From Phytophthora colocasiae (lineage: Eukaryota; Oomycota; Peronosporomycetes; Peronosporales; Peronosporaceae): a stretch of DNA of 64,000 bases. Under the pieces are notes generated by a model. The model saw only the letters and a list, made by a program, of their open reading frames with translations, had not been told where the DNA came from and made no database searches. The stretch covers positions 1,922,001 to 1,986,000 of the forward strand of contig JAGKQI010000091.1 of the NCBI GenBank assembly GCA_018806915.1, written 5' to 3'. The translations under genes were made by a program, and so were the position numbers. Within the stretch, counting starts at the first letter, position 1, and the number at the start of each line of letters is the position of its first letter. Below are positions 21,601-33,300 of this stretch, one piece after another.

Positions 21601-23480
21601 GATGTCGTCGATGATGAAGACATGGACCAAAATCTTGATCAGGCTGATGCGAGTGCGGACTCGGAGATTCCTGCTCTCCCGAGTAGTGCAAGCGAACCTG
21701 GTATTCTGCCTGCTGTGATCAAACGCTTGCTGGAGTCTCGTAAGCAAGTGAAGCAACAGCTGAAGATCGAGCAAAAGGAGGGCAACATCGAGAAAGCTGT
21801 TTTGCTAGACATTCGTCAGAAGGCCATCAAGCTGACAGCCAACTCGATGTATGGTTGCTTGGGTTTCCGCTTTTCGCGCTTTTACGCCAAGCCAATCGCT
21901 GCCTTGATTACATCCACTGGTAGACAGACACTACAGCGTGCCAAGGAGGTGGCTGAGCAAGAGTGTGGCTATGATGTGATTTACGGTGATACCGATTCTA
22001 TTATGGTGGATTCACGCACTGAAACCCTGGACGAGGCTAAGCGCATCGGTCGTGAGATTCAAGCCCAATGCAACAAGCACTTCAGGCTGCTGGAGCTCGA
22101 GGTGGATTATATCTTCAAGCGTATTCTACTCCTGAATAAGAAGAAATATGCTGCGCTGGTACTTAAAGAGCGGCCAAACAGCGAGCCGTCTTTCGACAAG
22201 GAAGTGAAAGGTCTTGATATGGTACGTCGTGATTGGTGCGTCATCTCGAAGGCTGTGGGAAATGAAGTTTTGGACTTCATCCTGTCCGGAAATTCTCGTG
22301 ATGACGTCGTGGAAAGCATCCACGAGCATCTGGAGCAGGTGGCGGAACGTATGCGGTCAGGAAAGGAACCGATTGAGCAGTATGTAATTACGAAGAGCTT
22401 AAACAAGCAGCCCGAGCAATACCCGGATCGCGCAAAGCAATATCACGTGCAGGTAGCACTAGCGTTACGTGCTATGGGCAAGCCTGTTGGAGCGGGTACG
22501 CACATTCCTTACGTCCTTTGCAAGGAGGAAGAGCCTGGAAGTGGTCGCCGTTCCTACCATCCCGACGAGGTGAAGCGGGCTAATGGCAAGCTCAACATCG
22601 ACGTCGAGTGGTATCTTGAGTCCCAGATTCACCCGCCAGTTAATCGTCTGTGCGCACACATCGAAGGAACCTCAAGCCCGCAGCTCGCTCACTGCCTGGG
22701 TCTTGATACGGCAAAGTTTTCGCACTCTGCCAACCACTTTGGTGAAGAAAACGACGGTGGCGATGCAATTCCCAGTGTTCTGCAGAATGATACCGACCGA
22801 TTCAAGGATTGCGCTCCTCTGGAGATTACTTGCGACCGATGTAAAATTGCCACCGCTTTCCCTGGCGTGTTCGGCACGTCTAAGGATGACAGTTCGCTTT
22901 CAAGCGGGCTGCTTTGTCCTGTATGTAAGGCGGATTTCTGGGGCTTCGACAAGGAAGGCATTTACGGAAATGTGGGTGATGACCTCCAGGCGGTGCTCTC
23001 CAACCGCCTTCACATCGCGACGCGGCAAGCGACGAAGAAGTACTATGAGGCATGGACGGTCTGCTCTGATGTTACATGCAAGACGCGAACACAAAAGCAG
23101 TCGCTTCGTGGAAACGGAAATATTTGCTCGGCTGTTGGCTGCAGGGCAACGACCACTCTCGAATACCCGGATGGTGCTTTGTACACTCAACTGAAGTACT
23201 TCGAGTCCCTTTTCGATGTTGAGCGGGCACAGAAGAAGATTCGGGAGCAGAAGGAGCGCGCAACAAATGCAACAACGACGACGGAACCGCCGACGCTCTC
23301 TGAGCGCCACCGCGCTGTGTTGCAGAAGCTGCTATCTCAAGCTGAAGAGGTAAGTCTACCTCATTTTTGAGGTCTTTGCTTACGTTGTTCTAACGGATCG
23401 TGTTATTTGAACTGCAGGCTGTTCACCGTGACGACTACAACTGGGTTAAGCCCTCGATCTGGCAGACGCTGTTCACATAA
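18646..23480 (+). CDS. POLA1: DNA polymerase alpha catalytic subunit (p180)
   Basis: Exons 18646-21417, 21490-23349 and 23418-23480 give 1564 residues. The p180 N-terminal domain begins with RRSSLGRKQALEEIKRMRDG and is followed by a long acidic linker. The family-B polymerase motifs are present. Motif A is DFMSLYPSIIR, split at its end by the 72-bp first intron (residues 914-924). Motif B is KLTANSMYGCLGF near 1038, and motif C is YGDTDSIM near 1089. The C-terminal domain has two Cys-rich sites: CDRC/CPVC near 1371-1405 and CSDVTC/CSAVGC near 1451-1475. These are the zinc sites that hold the B subunit and primase. The degenerate exonuclease region fits Pol alpha, which lacks proofreading. The protein starts primer extension on both strands in the nucleus. 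Confidence 0.96.
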
Positions 23481-23730
23481 CGTTTGACCAAACCGCCAGT
23501 GCTGCACATTTGTGCTGTACTAATGCATTGACAATGGTGATCAACTCATATTAAAACTCAACCGCCTGCTGCTTTGTTACGTTGTGAAGGACATTCAACT
23601 GGAGCTAGTCACTAAGAACGCAGCACTGGAGCGAGCGAGAAAATTACTGTACGAGCTGATTAAATCCAGGACGCCTTGCCGCGCGACGAAAGCTTTTGAT
23701 TTGGATCCCGACGGAGATCGAAGGGTTGGA

Positions 23731-23866
23731 TCGAGATCAGTAGCGAGTTTCCAGCCAAAGGAGATTCAAGCAACATCGTGTTCATTGCGAAGATCTTCAC
23801 CTTCGCCTTCTTTGGCTCAAAAAGCAACGCCACTTAGTAACTCGTTTCGTATGTTGGCCGCTGTAG
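23731..23866 (+). repeat. Dispersed fragment shared with 28148-28287 and partly with the CARMIL-like gene
   Basis: The first 45 bp match the CARMIL-like coding strand near 32690-32650 (encoding SRSVASFQ-KEIQA). The next 90 bp match only the decayed copy at 28148-28287. A + frame at 23584-24057 crosses this region, but it is not convincing as a gene. Confidence 0.7.
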
Positions 23867-24644
23867 AGAACTTTCGGAGGGTAGGAGTGTGTCTTCGATC
23901 CATTCTTGAACCAAATCACAGGCTTAGTAAATCCTTTCTTATGTGGGCGGTTGCCGACGTTTTTCGCCAACGAACGCGACACGGCCACCAGCACTGTCTA
24001 CAACTATTCGATACGTTACAGCAACGTATTGCGTCATACATGATTAAAACAATTTGACGCTTACTTGGAGCTGATCAAAACATATTGCTTATTATGGCAC
24101 CTTAGTGCGCAAAAAATCCTCTTGCAGCAGCCCCTGTCCAGAGAATTCACGTCCCAGAGACCGCTATCTGTACTGCCTTCACCAGGACAACGCAATTGTG
24201 TAGCGAATACTGCGGAGTAGTGCAGCGAGCTCGCGAATGAGTCACCGGCAACAGCTACACGTCACCCATAGTTCCGCGGCCGGTACTATTGAAACGCAGG
24301 TGAGTTTATATGATTACCATCTGAATACACGCCATAGCCCTCGAAGTGGAGGCTCTGATGCGCGGTAATGCGGCGAGCTCGACAGAGCTTGACAAACGGG
24401 TTCCAATAAAACCTGTCCCCCGAGCCCGCAGAGCGGGCGGTGGCTGCTATCGGGAAAAACTGTCGACGTATACATGTGCACTGACGGTCTGACTATGGGC
24501 TGACCCCGTTTCGCTTGAATGAAGACGCCCGATACGCGCAGAACCAGATCGAGCTTTGCCGAAATAACTTTTGTTTCACTGAAAAAAAGGACTGGAAGCA
24601 GAGGTAGCGGAAGCGCGGCGGAAGTGAAGTCGCGCCCATCTGCA
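23867..24644. other. No gene seen
   Basis: Short frames only. GC content rises after about 24100 toward the virus-like inverted repeat. Confidence 0.45.
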
Positions 24645-24711
24645 TCAGACGCCTGTTGCTGACTGAAACGCCCTGTGACTGGCCTCGTTTTCTCTGTTGA
24701 GCCTCTCGAGA

Positions 24712-25280
24712 ATCACGCTATTGGCGTCGTCGAGGGGCGGCCGCTTCCCTTTCTCGGGCTGGGACCGATACTGCGGGCACTGAGCTTCGTCGATCAACGC
24801 GTTGTAGATGGCCACGGCATGTCCTTTGTTAAAGTAGGCGTTGGGCTTGATCAAGAACATGATTTCGTCTTCTGGACCAGAATGTCGCTCTGCTCGATCT
24901 TCTTGGCGCACACGAGTCGAGAAAGATCCAATCTGCACTTGTCGAGCTTCTGCTTGGCGCCCTCTGTCTGCAAGGCCACAAGAGACGATATATTTGCCCC
25001 AAGATCGACGATAGCTGCATGTCGTTGGCGGTTGCTTTCAGCTACGACCCTCTTCAGCTGCCAATCAACTTCTTGCTCTCCCCGCAGCAGGAGGCTCGGC
25101 GGGCCCGCGAACCACGTCGGATCAAGATCCACCACGAGTCCGTCGCCTTTTGCCTTTTCGCTTGCAATCCACTTTGTCATATCATCCAAGAAACTGAACC
25201 GTAATTCAACCCGAGAGCACCCGGCCTTGTCGGTGCGGCTCATGATAGTAAACTAGAGGTCGGCAGCGCCATCTAACATT
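24712..25280 (-). pseudogene. Virus-like gene remnant, inverted copy A (C-terminal part)
   Basis: The minus strand encodes the C-terminal half of the same protein as copy B. It has the stretch RTDKAGCSRVELRFSF, then a helical segment rich in Lys/Arg/Leu, and then in another frame EDEIMFLIKPNAYFNKGHA and AIYNALIDEAQ. The break between the two frames (after ILVQKTKS) sits at the same base in copy B. The family call is given under copy B. Confidence 0.6.
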
Positions 25281-25327
25281 TTGGTATCGAAGGTGTCGGA
25301 ATTGCGAAATGGAAACGAACGACAAAT

Positions 25328-26762
25328 GTGGGCGCCGGCAACTTACGGTGGGATCGGCCCTCAGCTGAAGAGTACCATGGACAACGCGCCTCGCGCAGAC
25401 TACCGGTAGAAGGGATGAAGCTTGTCAGGAGCGTAATGTTTGATTTGCCAGGCCTTAACGCCGATCTACTGAAGCAGCCGCTTGAGATCGGCTATCAAGA
25501 GTACTTCAATCGCTTCGTGATTAAGTCCAAGATCAGGACTTGTCTTTGATGAGTCTATTTAAAATCATCGCACACACAGACTTCACGAAGCAATTCGTAG
25601 TCCCGTTTGAAATTGCTCGTGGAACTCGGCGTGGTGTAGATCAAAACCGTACTCGAAACGCACCACCTTGTTGAGGTGTCGACTACATCACCGTCGAGAC
25701 TCAATTGGTCGACAGCAGCACGGGCCAGACAGGCATTCGATTCTTGATGAGCCCCGGGGCGTTCAAGCGGCTTTTGATGTGGATCCGGAAGTACAAGGGC
25801 CAACTCAAGGACCCAGCAGTTTACTGCGATTACTTCATCCTCGTGGAGCAAGTACACCACATGTACCTCGACTACGCAAGCAGATTCAAGCTACGAGAGC
25901 TCCAGCTATTTGATGCACGTGACCAAGTGCCTTAAGTCGTCGTACGCGGAGGAGTCTACGCAGAGCAAGCTGAAGAAGCGGCGACTCCAGGGCAAGATCA
26001 ATGAGTTGCAGAGCGACATAGCTGCTAAAGGCGGAGCCATCAAGGAGGTCGGCGAGCGAAAGGAGATGCTAAAGTCCAAGCTCGACGAAATCGAGGCCAA
26101 GCATCAAGATGTCTTGAAAGGGTACGCCGTGCTGGAGGCAGCGGTGAAGGCCATGAACGAGTACGCGGTGAGCACGGCGCGCATCAGCACTTGCAAGGTT
26201 GACGGCGCTGCCGACCTCAGGTTCACTATCATGAGCCGCACCGACAAGACCGGGTGCTGTCGGGTTGAATTACGGTTCAGTTTCTTGGATGATATGACAA
26301 AGTGGATTGCAAGCGAGAAGGCAAAAGGCGACGGACTCGTGGTGGACCTTGATCCGACGTTCTTCGCGGGCCCGCCGAGCCTCCTGCTGCGGGGAGAGCA
26401 AGAAGTTGATTGGCAGCTGAAGAGGGTCGTAGCTGAAAGCAACCGCCAACGACATGCAGCTATCGTCGATCTTGGGGCAAATATATCGTCTCTTGTGGCC
26501 TTGCAGACAGAGGGCGCCAAGCAGGAGCTCGACAAGTGCAGATTGGATCTTTCTCGACTCGTGTGCGCCAAGAAGATCGAGCAGAGCGACATTCTGGTCC
26601 AGAAGACGAAATCATGTTCTTGATCAAGCCCAACGCCTACTTTAACAAAGGACATGCCGTGCCATCTACAACGCGTTGATCGACGAAGCTCAGTGCCCGC
26701 AGTATCGGTCCCAGCCCGAGAAAGGGAAGCGGCCGCTCCTCGACGACGCCAATAACGCAGAT
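25328..26762 (+). pseudogene. Decayed giant-virus-like (MSV199/DUF3627-type) gene, copy B
   Basis: Several + frames carry consecutive parts of one protein: a piece ending near 25549, a piece from 25558 with an in-frame stop at 25672, a segment at 25705-25935, and a long frame at 25910-26623. The segment at 25705 reads FLMSPGAFKRLLMWIRKYK then YCDYFILVEQVHHMYLDY. That pattern (MSP-x-FK-LLM-R... Y-DYF-LVE-...Y-DY) resembles the MSV199-type DNA-binding domain of nucleocytoplasmic large DNA viruses. A coiled coil (LQGKINELQSDIAAKGG onward) and a C-terminal IKPNAYF/IYNALIDE module follow, as in MSV199-DUF3627 proteins. At least three frame breaks and one stop make it a relic. The viral origin is a motif-level judgement. 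Confidence 0.5.
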
Positions 26763-27393
26763 TTCCTCTTGGCTGAAAAATAAATTTTTCGAGTCTACCC
26801 TTGCAGAAGGCGTTGTGCGTCCTATTAGGCCGAGGCGCTGAACCACCGCAATCATCGCGATATTTCAGCTTTTGGTGAAGTTCCTAACTTACAAGTTTTT
26901 GCTGTGCCATGATTGTACTCCTCCGCAACGACTTTGCATTGAAGGAATTTGGTTGTAGTGCTTGCAGAAGATGAGTTTGATAACTTTATGAAAGAATGAA
27001 TCGCGTGAGTTTTGAGTTTTGAGTTTTACAGCTTTGCAGCACAAGTCTAAGTTCGTCGCCGATCTTTAGATCGCTTTCGTGTTGTTAAACAGCGTAGTAG
27101 ATAATGTATTTGTGTTGGCAGAGCATCCTAGGCTTGGTACCTGAAACACCACTCTCTGATTGAGTCCGGCGTTTAGTGTGATCGAGACCGCCAGATTCTC
27201 CAGCAAACCAGGAACCCCAACTGTTTCACAGTTCCACCCTAGTTTAATCCACTGCAGCTCGGAATGCTTTATCTTCAGCTCGATATGGTGAGAAGAAATT
27301 ATTGTCGATAATACAGCTTGACCTGATATCAAATCCCACAGTCTTCATGAAATATGCACCAATGTCAGGTCCTGCAGATGCACGAGACTGTGT
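26763..27393. other. No gene seen; small TGAGTTT tandem repeat
   Basis: A short TGAGTTT tandem repeat (about three units) lies near 27005-27027. Otherwise no feature is visible. Confidence 0.5.
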
Positions 27394-28287
27394 CTGCAAG
27401 ACACAGTAGCAATTGAGAAACTCTTCACAGGACGCAGTGACACTCCGTTGCGATGAAGTGGGTCATGCTCCATAAGTCAGGATCCAAGTTCCGACCAAGG
27501 CTCTTGGTGATCTCAGCACTCCGTTTGTGGCTCTTGAAGCACAAGAAAACCTTCAGTAAGGCATTGACTGTGCGTCGTGAATACCAACTGATACACTTGC
27601 AGAAGATCATTGCGCTCCGAACTGATATCAAGAACACGACACCAGACAACTCATCTACAGTCTCCATCCGGCTCGTTATTTTACCAAAAGGAAACAACGA
27701 AAATTCCGTCATGCTCCACTTCGACCCAGGTGTACATACAGAAAGCTTCGTGCGTCTTCTACAGCGACAACTGTACGCGCTTCGACTAACTTTTCCACAG
27801 CAGCAGACACCTCCGATGCAACTTCCAGCTGATTGTCATTGGCACGAGTTCTTTCCGGATGAAAACGACACGACGTCAAACCAGTGTGAAGACAAGAAAA
27901 CTGGTTCTACGTCCCAAAATCCAAATTTGCTGCCATGGCAATAGCATATCATGCGTTTTGCGACGACTTAGGCGTTTGTTTTCGCGATAGCGTGCCAACT
28001 CGCCTCGAAGAATGCGCTACGACCTCGGGATGTATGTACTGTCTCGGGTTCCCACCTGGTGTTGATGGATACGATCAACAGGATCATTCAGCCACTCCAT
28101 TCCACGCTTTCGCTCGATCAATTGTTGATGCTTGCTTCCCTTCTTCATCGAGATCAGTAGCGAGTTCCAGTCAAAGGAGATTGAAGCAACATCGTGTTCA
28201 TTATGAAGATCTTCACCTTCGACTTCCTTGGCTCGAAAAGCAACGCCACTTACAGTAGTAACTCGTTTCGTATGTTGGCTGCTGCAG
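27394..28287 (+). pseudogene. Partial inverted duplicate of the CARMIL-like gene (N-terminal part)
   Basis: The + strand here matches the coding strand of the CARMIL-like gene from about 33458 down to 32650, so the copy is inverted relative to its source. It lacks one T near 27454 (frameshift beside the MKWVMLHKSG block), has a changed junction at NPN-x-PW, and has lost nine bases that encode D-F-Q. The open frame 27453-27944 is therefore a relic and not an independent gene. The last 100 bp are foreign to the CARMIL-like gene and are shared with 23775-23866. Confidence 0.85.
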
Positions 28288-28379
28288 TGATCCACGTGTC
28301 ATTTCCTTCGCTTTAAAAAATAAGCATAAAAAATAGATTTCCCGATGCCTAAAAAGGAGAACAATGAGTACAAGTCCGG

Positions 28380-28540
28380 TTACAGTCAACGACTGAAGTG
28401 TACAGTGGACCTGGTGTTCCTGTCACAGTCACATAGTTTATTTTATCGTTTAACATGTCCATTACCAGTGTGTAGTATTTGTAGCACTGGCGCTTATAGT
28501 TGTGCAAGTATCTTCTCTACCAGCGAAAATGCGAGATGAG
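28380..28540 (-). pseudogene. CRN NTPase remnant, fragment 1
   Basis: On the minus strand a frame reads CYKYYTLVMDMLND, a short gap, then VTVTGTPG. This is the segment just before and including the start of the P-loop in the two other CRN-type sequences here. The homology stops at GTPG, exactly where the header-less CRN at 33988 has its intron. The lost downstream exon shows that it is a remnant. Confidence 0.6.
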
Positions 28541-28794
28541 TCGTAGCTATTTCTCTCCAAAGACTGGTGCCAAATGGAGAACTCGAAGGCAAACAGTACG
28601 TTTGTCTAGCTCGATGGTAAGACACTCAAGCTTTGCGTTCATAGCGATCTCCATCATCAATTGTTGTCGACTTCGCGTTCCGTGACGGTTAGTAACAATA
28701 AGTAACAATATTACAGGTAGTCAAAGTTTGATACAAGAGCTCTTTAATGCATGTACGAGTGAGCTCCAAAGGCCAACTATGACATACTATCATA

Positions 28795-29103
28795 TCAATC
28801 TGTAAACGACACACCTGGCGTTCCTGTCACTGTCACACAGTGCTGTTCCAACATGCCTTTCACGAGTGTGTAGTACTCGTCGTAACACTTGCGCTTGAAG
28901 TAGCACTTGCCAACATTGTACATGTATCTGTCTACGAATGATATCCCTGGTCGCTCTTCCAACCTTTTCAACTGCAGAGCTTCGTCGATGCCCATGACTC
29001 CCGCTTCCTCCAGATGCGAGGTTGACTCCACCACTTCGTTCATTAGTGCTTTTTGGTTGAAGGATAATGCATCGTTCAAAAGGACAAGAAAGAAGAAGAC
29101 CAT
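28795..29103 (-). pseudogene. CRN NTPase remnant, fragment 2
   Basis: A frame of about 100 codons. It carries SHLEEAGVMGIDEALQLKRL, then CYFKRKCYDEYYTLVKGML and VTVTGTPG, parallel to SHLEGAEVMDNEELEML and CYDEYYDIVMKML in the CRN-type gene at 33988-35815. A GTGTGT donor-like site follows GTPG, but no downstream exon with GKS is found. It is an orphaned first exon. No LFLAK header is present. Confidence 0.65.
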
Positions 29104-29458
29104 ATTATGGCTGCAAAAGAAGGAAGCTCAGTCTGTTCTGCGTAGTGCAAGACCATTTTTCAGTCAAAATTGGTCGGTGGGGATACTCTAGTAATAGTTA
29201 GGGAAAATTCCCCGCGCCCAAATCAGCGACAAAACTTGGCAGAAGGCATGCTCATGACCATATCTGCCTTGCGTTACAACTTGTAACTTACCGGTACAAG
29301 CGGAGCCGAGCGCACCGCGATAGTATCACTTTAGTATTAATAATACTATATAAAACATAGACATGTAGTACATGTATAAAATCGTTTAAAAAATTTCTAT
29401 TTAATACCGTATAACAATCTCAATCTCGACAGCTCCAGTGGCTACGAACACCAAGCCA
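29104..29458. other. AT-rich intergenic stretch, no gene seen
   Basis: AT-rich, with short palindromic AT tracts near 29330-29350. No frame is supported. Confidence 0.5.
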
Positions 29459-30315
29459 ATGCTGGGCTCACTACTACTTCCGGAGATGAAGGTGGTCTGC
29501 GCGGAGAACTCTCGTCAGCTAGAGAAGCGCTTCGCCTTCCTCTGGAGCTCAGCGCACCGTTTGCTGCCCACTAACGCTGCGCTGGCCAACCACATGATGT
29601 ACGTGTCAAAAATGTCAAAAACGTGTCAATATTAATGCTGATATTTTTGACAGTGCGTCTATGATGCAGCTAGCTCGTTCCAGTCGCACCCAACTATCCC
29701 AACAAGTGTTGGACTTCATCTGTGAAAATTGCGGAGGCCTCTTAGTCCCCAGTGTGTCTGCAGACGTGCAAGTGGTGACGCAGTCTCGAAAGTCCCCAGC
29801 CAACCGACGCTTGGCAAGACAACAACGCCGCATACAGCTGCAGAACGGAAGTAGTGCGCCTCGCCTGGTGCGAGAAACACTGTCAAACTTAGTGGTGAGT
29901 TGGCAAGCTGGAGGAGGTGTTGGAAGAATATTGACACTAATGTTGACACTATTTTTGACAGAGAGTGAAATGTCATCGGTGCCAGCATGCTAATAATCGA
30001 CCTGGTGCTTCGGTTGTACACAAGTCTAAGACTAAAAAACGAGTGCGGGAGAAGCAGAACACTTCAGATGTTCAAGAACCGAAGAAACTGAAGACTGAAA
30101 TTCCTAATAGCGAGGTAAAAGATTCTTCTGACGCTCCAGTTGAACTGAAGACTGCGCCTACGAGTGTGTTTGCACCGCCTCCAAGTCCACCGAGGAAGCT
30201 GCTGGACGGACCCAAGCGAAAGAAGAAGAAGAAAAAGACGCAGCCGGATGCTGCTGTAGTTGCTGTCAAGAGCAACCTCAGCTCGTTTCTGCAGGGACTC
30301 AACTCGCGCAAGTAA
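29459..30315 (+). CDS. RNase P/MRP protein subunit of the Rpr2/Rpp21/Snm1 family (probable)
   Basis: Exons 29459-29598, 29654-29894 and 29962-30315 join to 244 residues. The family pattern is an N-terminal helical pair, then a zinc ribbon with two CxxC pairs. The helices are visible (RFAFLWSSAHRLLPTN, and SMMQLARSSRTQL). The ribbon has CENC near residue 79, followed by L-VPS, and KCHRC at the start of exon 3. The tail is very basic (KRKKKKKKT) with a possible nucleolar signal. Rpr2/Rpp21 and Snm1 stabilise the RNA of RNase P or RNase MRP for tRNA and rRNA processing. Which of the two complexes it serves cannot be told. Both introns end in a TTTTTGACAG acceptor and contain repeated TTGACA/GTCAA words. 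Confidence 0.6.
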
Positions 30316-30377
30316 AGCAGCGTCAATGTTGTAAGCATGGTTGATTTGGTTTTACACATGACTATTATCGTTTAACT

Positions 30378-33300
30378 TTACATATGTGACTGTTCTAACG
30401 AGAACGATGCGGTGAGCGAGTCCAACTTGTTGAGTTGCGTGCGAAAGTCGTCATTGCTGCTTTGCATGCTCCAAGACTGCATGGTCGATGGATATCGAAC
30501 GCTGGTTGATTTTGAGTAGCTCTTGCGAGCAGAATTGTCCCTGGCCCCATTTTCTTCCTCTTCTTTGAATGCTGCCAGCTTAGGTGTTGGACATCTCTCG
30601 AGCACCAAGCCTGCAGGTTCAAGCTCCTCCTTGATCTCAGCATCAATAGGTTCGACTGGCTTTGAAGTGTTGCCGATATCTTCACTACAGGTGTTGTTGC
30701 TTTCCGGTTTGGGGTGGATCGATACGCACTCGTGTCGTATTGGTTGTTCTCGAGAGCTGCGAACTTCAGACTTTCGGTCCTTTGACCCCCTGGCTAGAAT
30801 TTGATTCCTCTCTGTGGCTTTGAAGATTTTACCAAGGATACTGAAGAGTTTCTCTCGAGGCGGATCCTTCTGCTCTTCCAAGATCTACAAAAAATCACGA
30901 GTTATCATCAAGTAAATCACACAAAGCTTAAGTCCACGTACACGTCGAGTATCTTGGATCGGCATCTGTACCATGACCAGTGTGCGATTCTTTAAAAGCC
31001 CATCGTAGAACTGGAAAAAGCCATCAACCGTGATGCAGTTTCCGTCCCAGAACAAGGCCTGCAGACTCTTGTTCTTCGGCAAAACATCTCCAAGAACCTG
31101 TGCTAAAGCGTCTCCACACTCGTTTCCTGTTACGTCAAGCATCCGCAGATGTGCGTGTGGTTTGGCTAACGCATGGACTGCTGCAGTTATGATGTGCGTA
31201 CCGAAGACGTACGATCCTTCACATTTCAAGCAGAGTTCTTTAAGACGAAGAGGTTTCGCAGCGGATGAATACGCCAGGAAAGAAGAAGATGCTAGTCCAC
31301 CGTCATTCGTCCCTGACCAGCTGCGCAATGGATTATCATTGCTATCCAAGACACCTCCAAGCAGCAGCGCCAAGGCATTCGATCCCGCTTGTTCCATCAC
31401 ACTTGGTTCAGCCGGTGCAACACCATCACTGTAGCATTTCTCGTTCTGCCGCTTCCTTTTGCGATGTACATCGCGTTTCACGAAGCCATTTCCTTCCAGA
31501 CTTAACGAGTCTAATGTTTTGCACCCTCGGATTGAATGGAGAAGTAGCAGAGCCTGGAATGACAGAACGAGTTAGCCAGGGTGAGAATATCTTTGATCGG
31601 ATTCATACGCACCGATTTATCATGAAGACGAGTATGATCCAGCCTCAGTGAAGTCCGAGTAGTCCATGGCGATTCGTCGAGAAGTTGAGCCAAGACCTCA
31701 GCTCGATGCCCACTCAAATCGTTGTCACTTAAATCAACCATGCAGGCCCACCTTCTATCGGTATTCGCGAACATTGGGGCCAGAATATTCTGCAGGAAGA
31801 GTTTTCGAAGACCGTCAGCACGATGCACAGTCCCTCCATTTCTTCGTGTTGCCGTTTGAGCCACAACCGCTGCTTCTGAGAGCACCAGGAGTGTGCCTTC
31901 CTTTTGGAGCTGCGAAGGTATCAATTTGTGGAAATGACGGTAGCGCTTCATTCCACGCAAGAAAATCGTGGCCAGACTTTGAGATTTCCCTAAGATGGAG
32001 CCGAGATCTTGACTTGCTTGTGTACGCATCTGATTGTACGATAAATCGAGCTGGATGAGGGATGTTTCGTGGAGTAAACTGTTCTGCTTGAGTGCTTGGA
32101 TGAAAATGTTGATATCAAGTTGCGTCCGGGACACGTCAAGGCGCTGTAGTGCAAACGTTCCAATGATCCAGGAGGCAAGAGATTTCGTCCCTTCAAGACC
32201 GAGATGGTTCCCTGCGATATTTAACTCCAACAGCGATGCAGAAAACGCTGTACTGGTTGTTAAAGCTTCAATGACTCGGCAGGAGGATACGGTTGACAAG
32301 CCACACCGTTCGAGCTGCAGCAGTTCCAACCCATTCGTCAAGAGTTGAAGAATCGTTGCTAACTCCGTCGCCATTGCTACTGTGAACCTGTTGAAGGAGA
32401 AATCCAAGCGACGAAGTCTCATTTTCTTCACTTCGCCTTTATCGTGCTGCATCGTCGATTGCAGAACCACGTGTTGTAACAGCCGCAATGCTCGTACCGA
32501 TAGCTGTACGTTGGTGAGAGTGAAGCCTTCGATCGTACATAGTGGTGACAGTAAAGCTTGAAAAAGTACCGTCAAGCTTGCCTGGCCCATTGCGAGATCA
32601 CTGATGATAATGTCAGTGAAACAACTCGAACTTTCCAGTGTCCGTGCCAGAGCTTGAATCTCCTTTGACTGGAAACTCGCTACTGATCTCGATGAAGAAG
32701 GGAAGCAAGCATCAACAATTGATCGAGCGATAGCGTGGAATGGAGTGGCTGAATGATCCTGTTGATCGTATCCATCAACACCAGGTGGGAACCCGAGACA
32801 GTACTGGAAATCCATACATCCCGAGGTCGTAGCGCATTCTTCGAGGCGAGTTGGCACGCTATCGCGAAAACAAACGCCTAGATCGTCGCAAAACGCATGA
32901 TATGCTATTGCCATGGCTGCAAAATTTGGATTTTGGGACGTAGATCCAGTTTTCTTGTCTTCACACTGGTTTGACGTCGTGTCGTTTTCATCCGGAAAGA
33001 ACTCGTGCCAATGACAATCAGCTGGAAGTTGCATCGGAGGTGTCTGCTGCTGTGGAAAAGTTAGTCGAAGCGCGTACAGTTGTCGCTGTAGAAGACGCAC
33101 GAAGCTTTCTGTATGTACACCTGGGTCGAAGTGGAGCATGACGGAATTTTCGTTGTTTCCTTTTGGTAAAATAACGAGCCGGATGGAGACTGTAGATGAG
33201 TTGTCTGGTGTCGTGTTCTTGATATCAGTTCGGAGCGCAATGATCTTCTGCAAGTGTATCAGTTGGTATTCACGACGCACAGTCAATGCCTTACTGAAGG

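Larger units (their letters stand above)
24712..26762. repeat. Inverted repeat, arms about 565 bp, spacer about 920 bp
   Basis: The arms 24712-25280 and 26200-26762 are reverse complements with scattered substitutions. Copy B lacks one G in the run corresponding to CCGTGGCC of copy A. Homology fades at both outer and inner limits without recognisable terminal repeats or target duplication. Confidence 0.85.

Noticed and set aside
24675..25256. 193-codon + frame, and its twin at 26104-26655 on the minus strand
   Set aside because: Both are antisense shadows of the virus-like coding segments in the inverted repeat.
27453..27944. Open frame of 163 codons as an independent gene
   Set aside because: It is a broken duplicate of residues in the CARMIL-like gene, with deletions relative to the source.
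28345..28539. 64-codon + frame
   Set aside because: It lies antisense to the CRN remnant that carries the VTVTGTPG motif on the minus strand.
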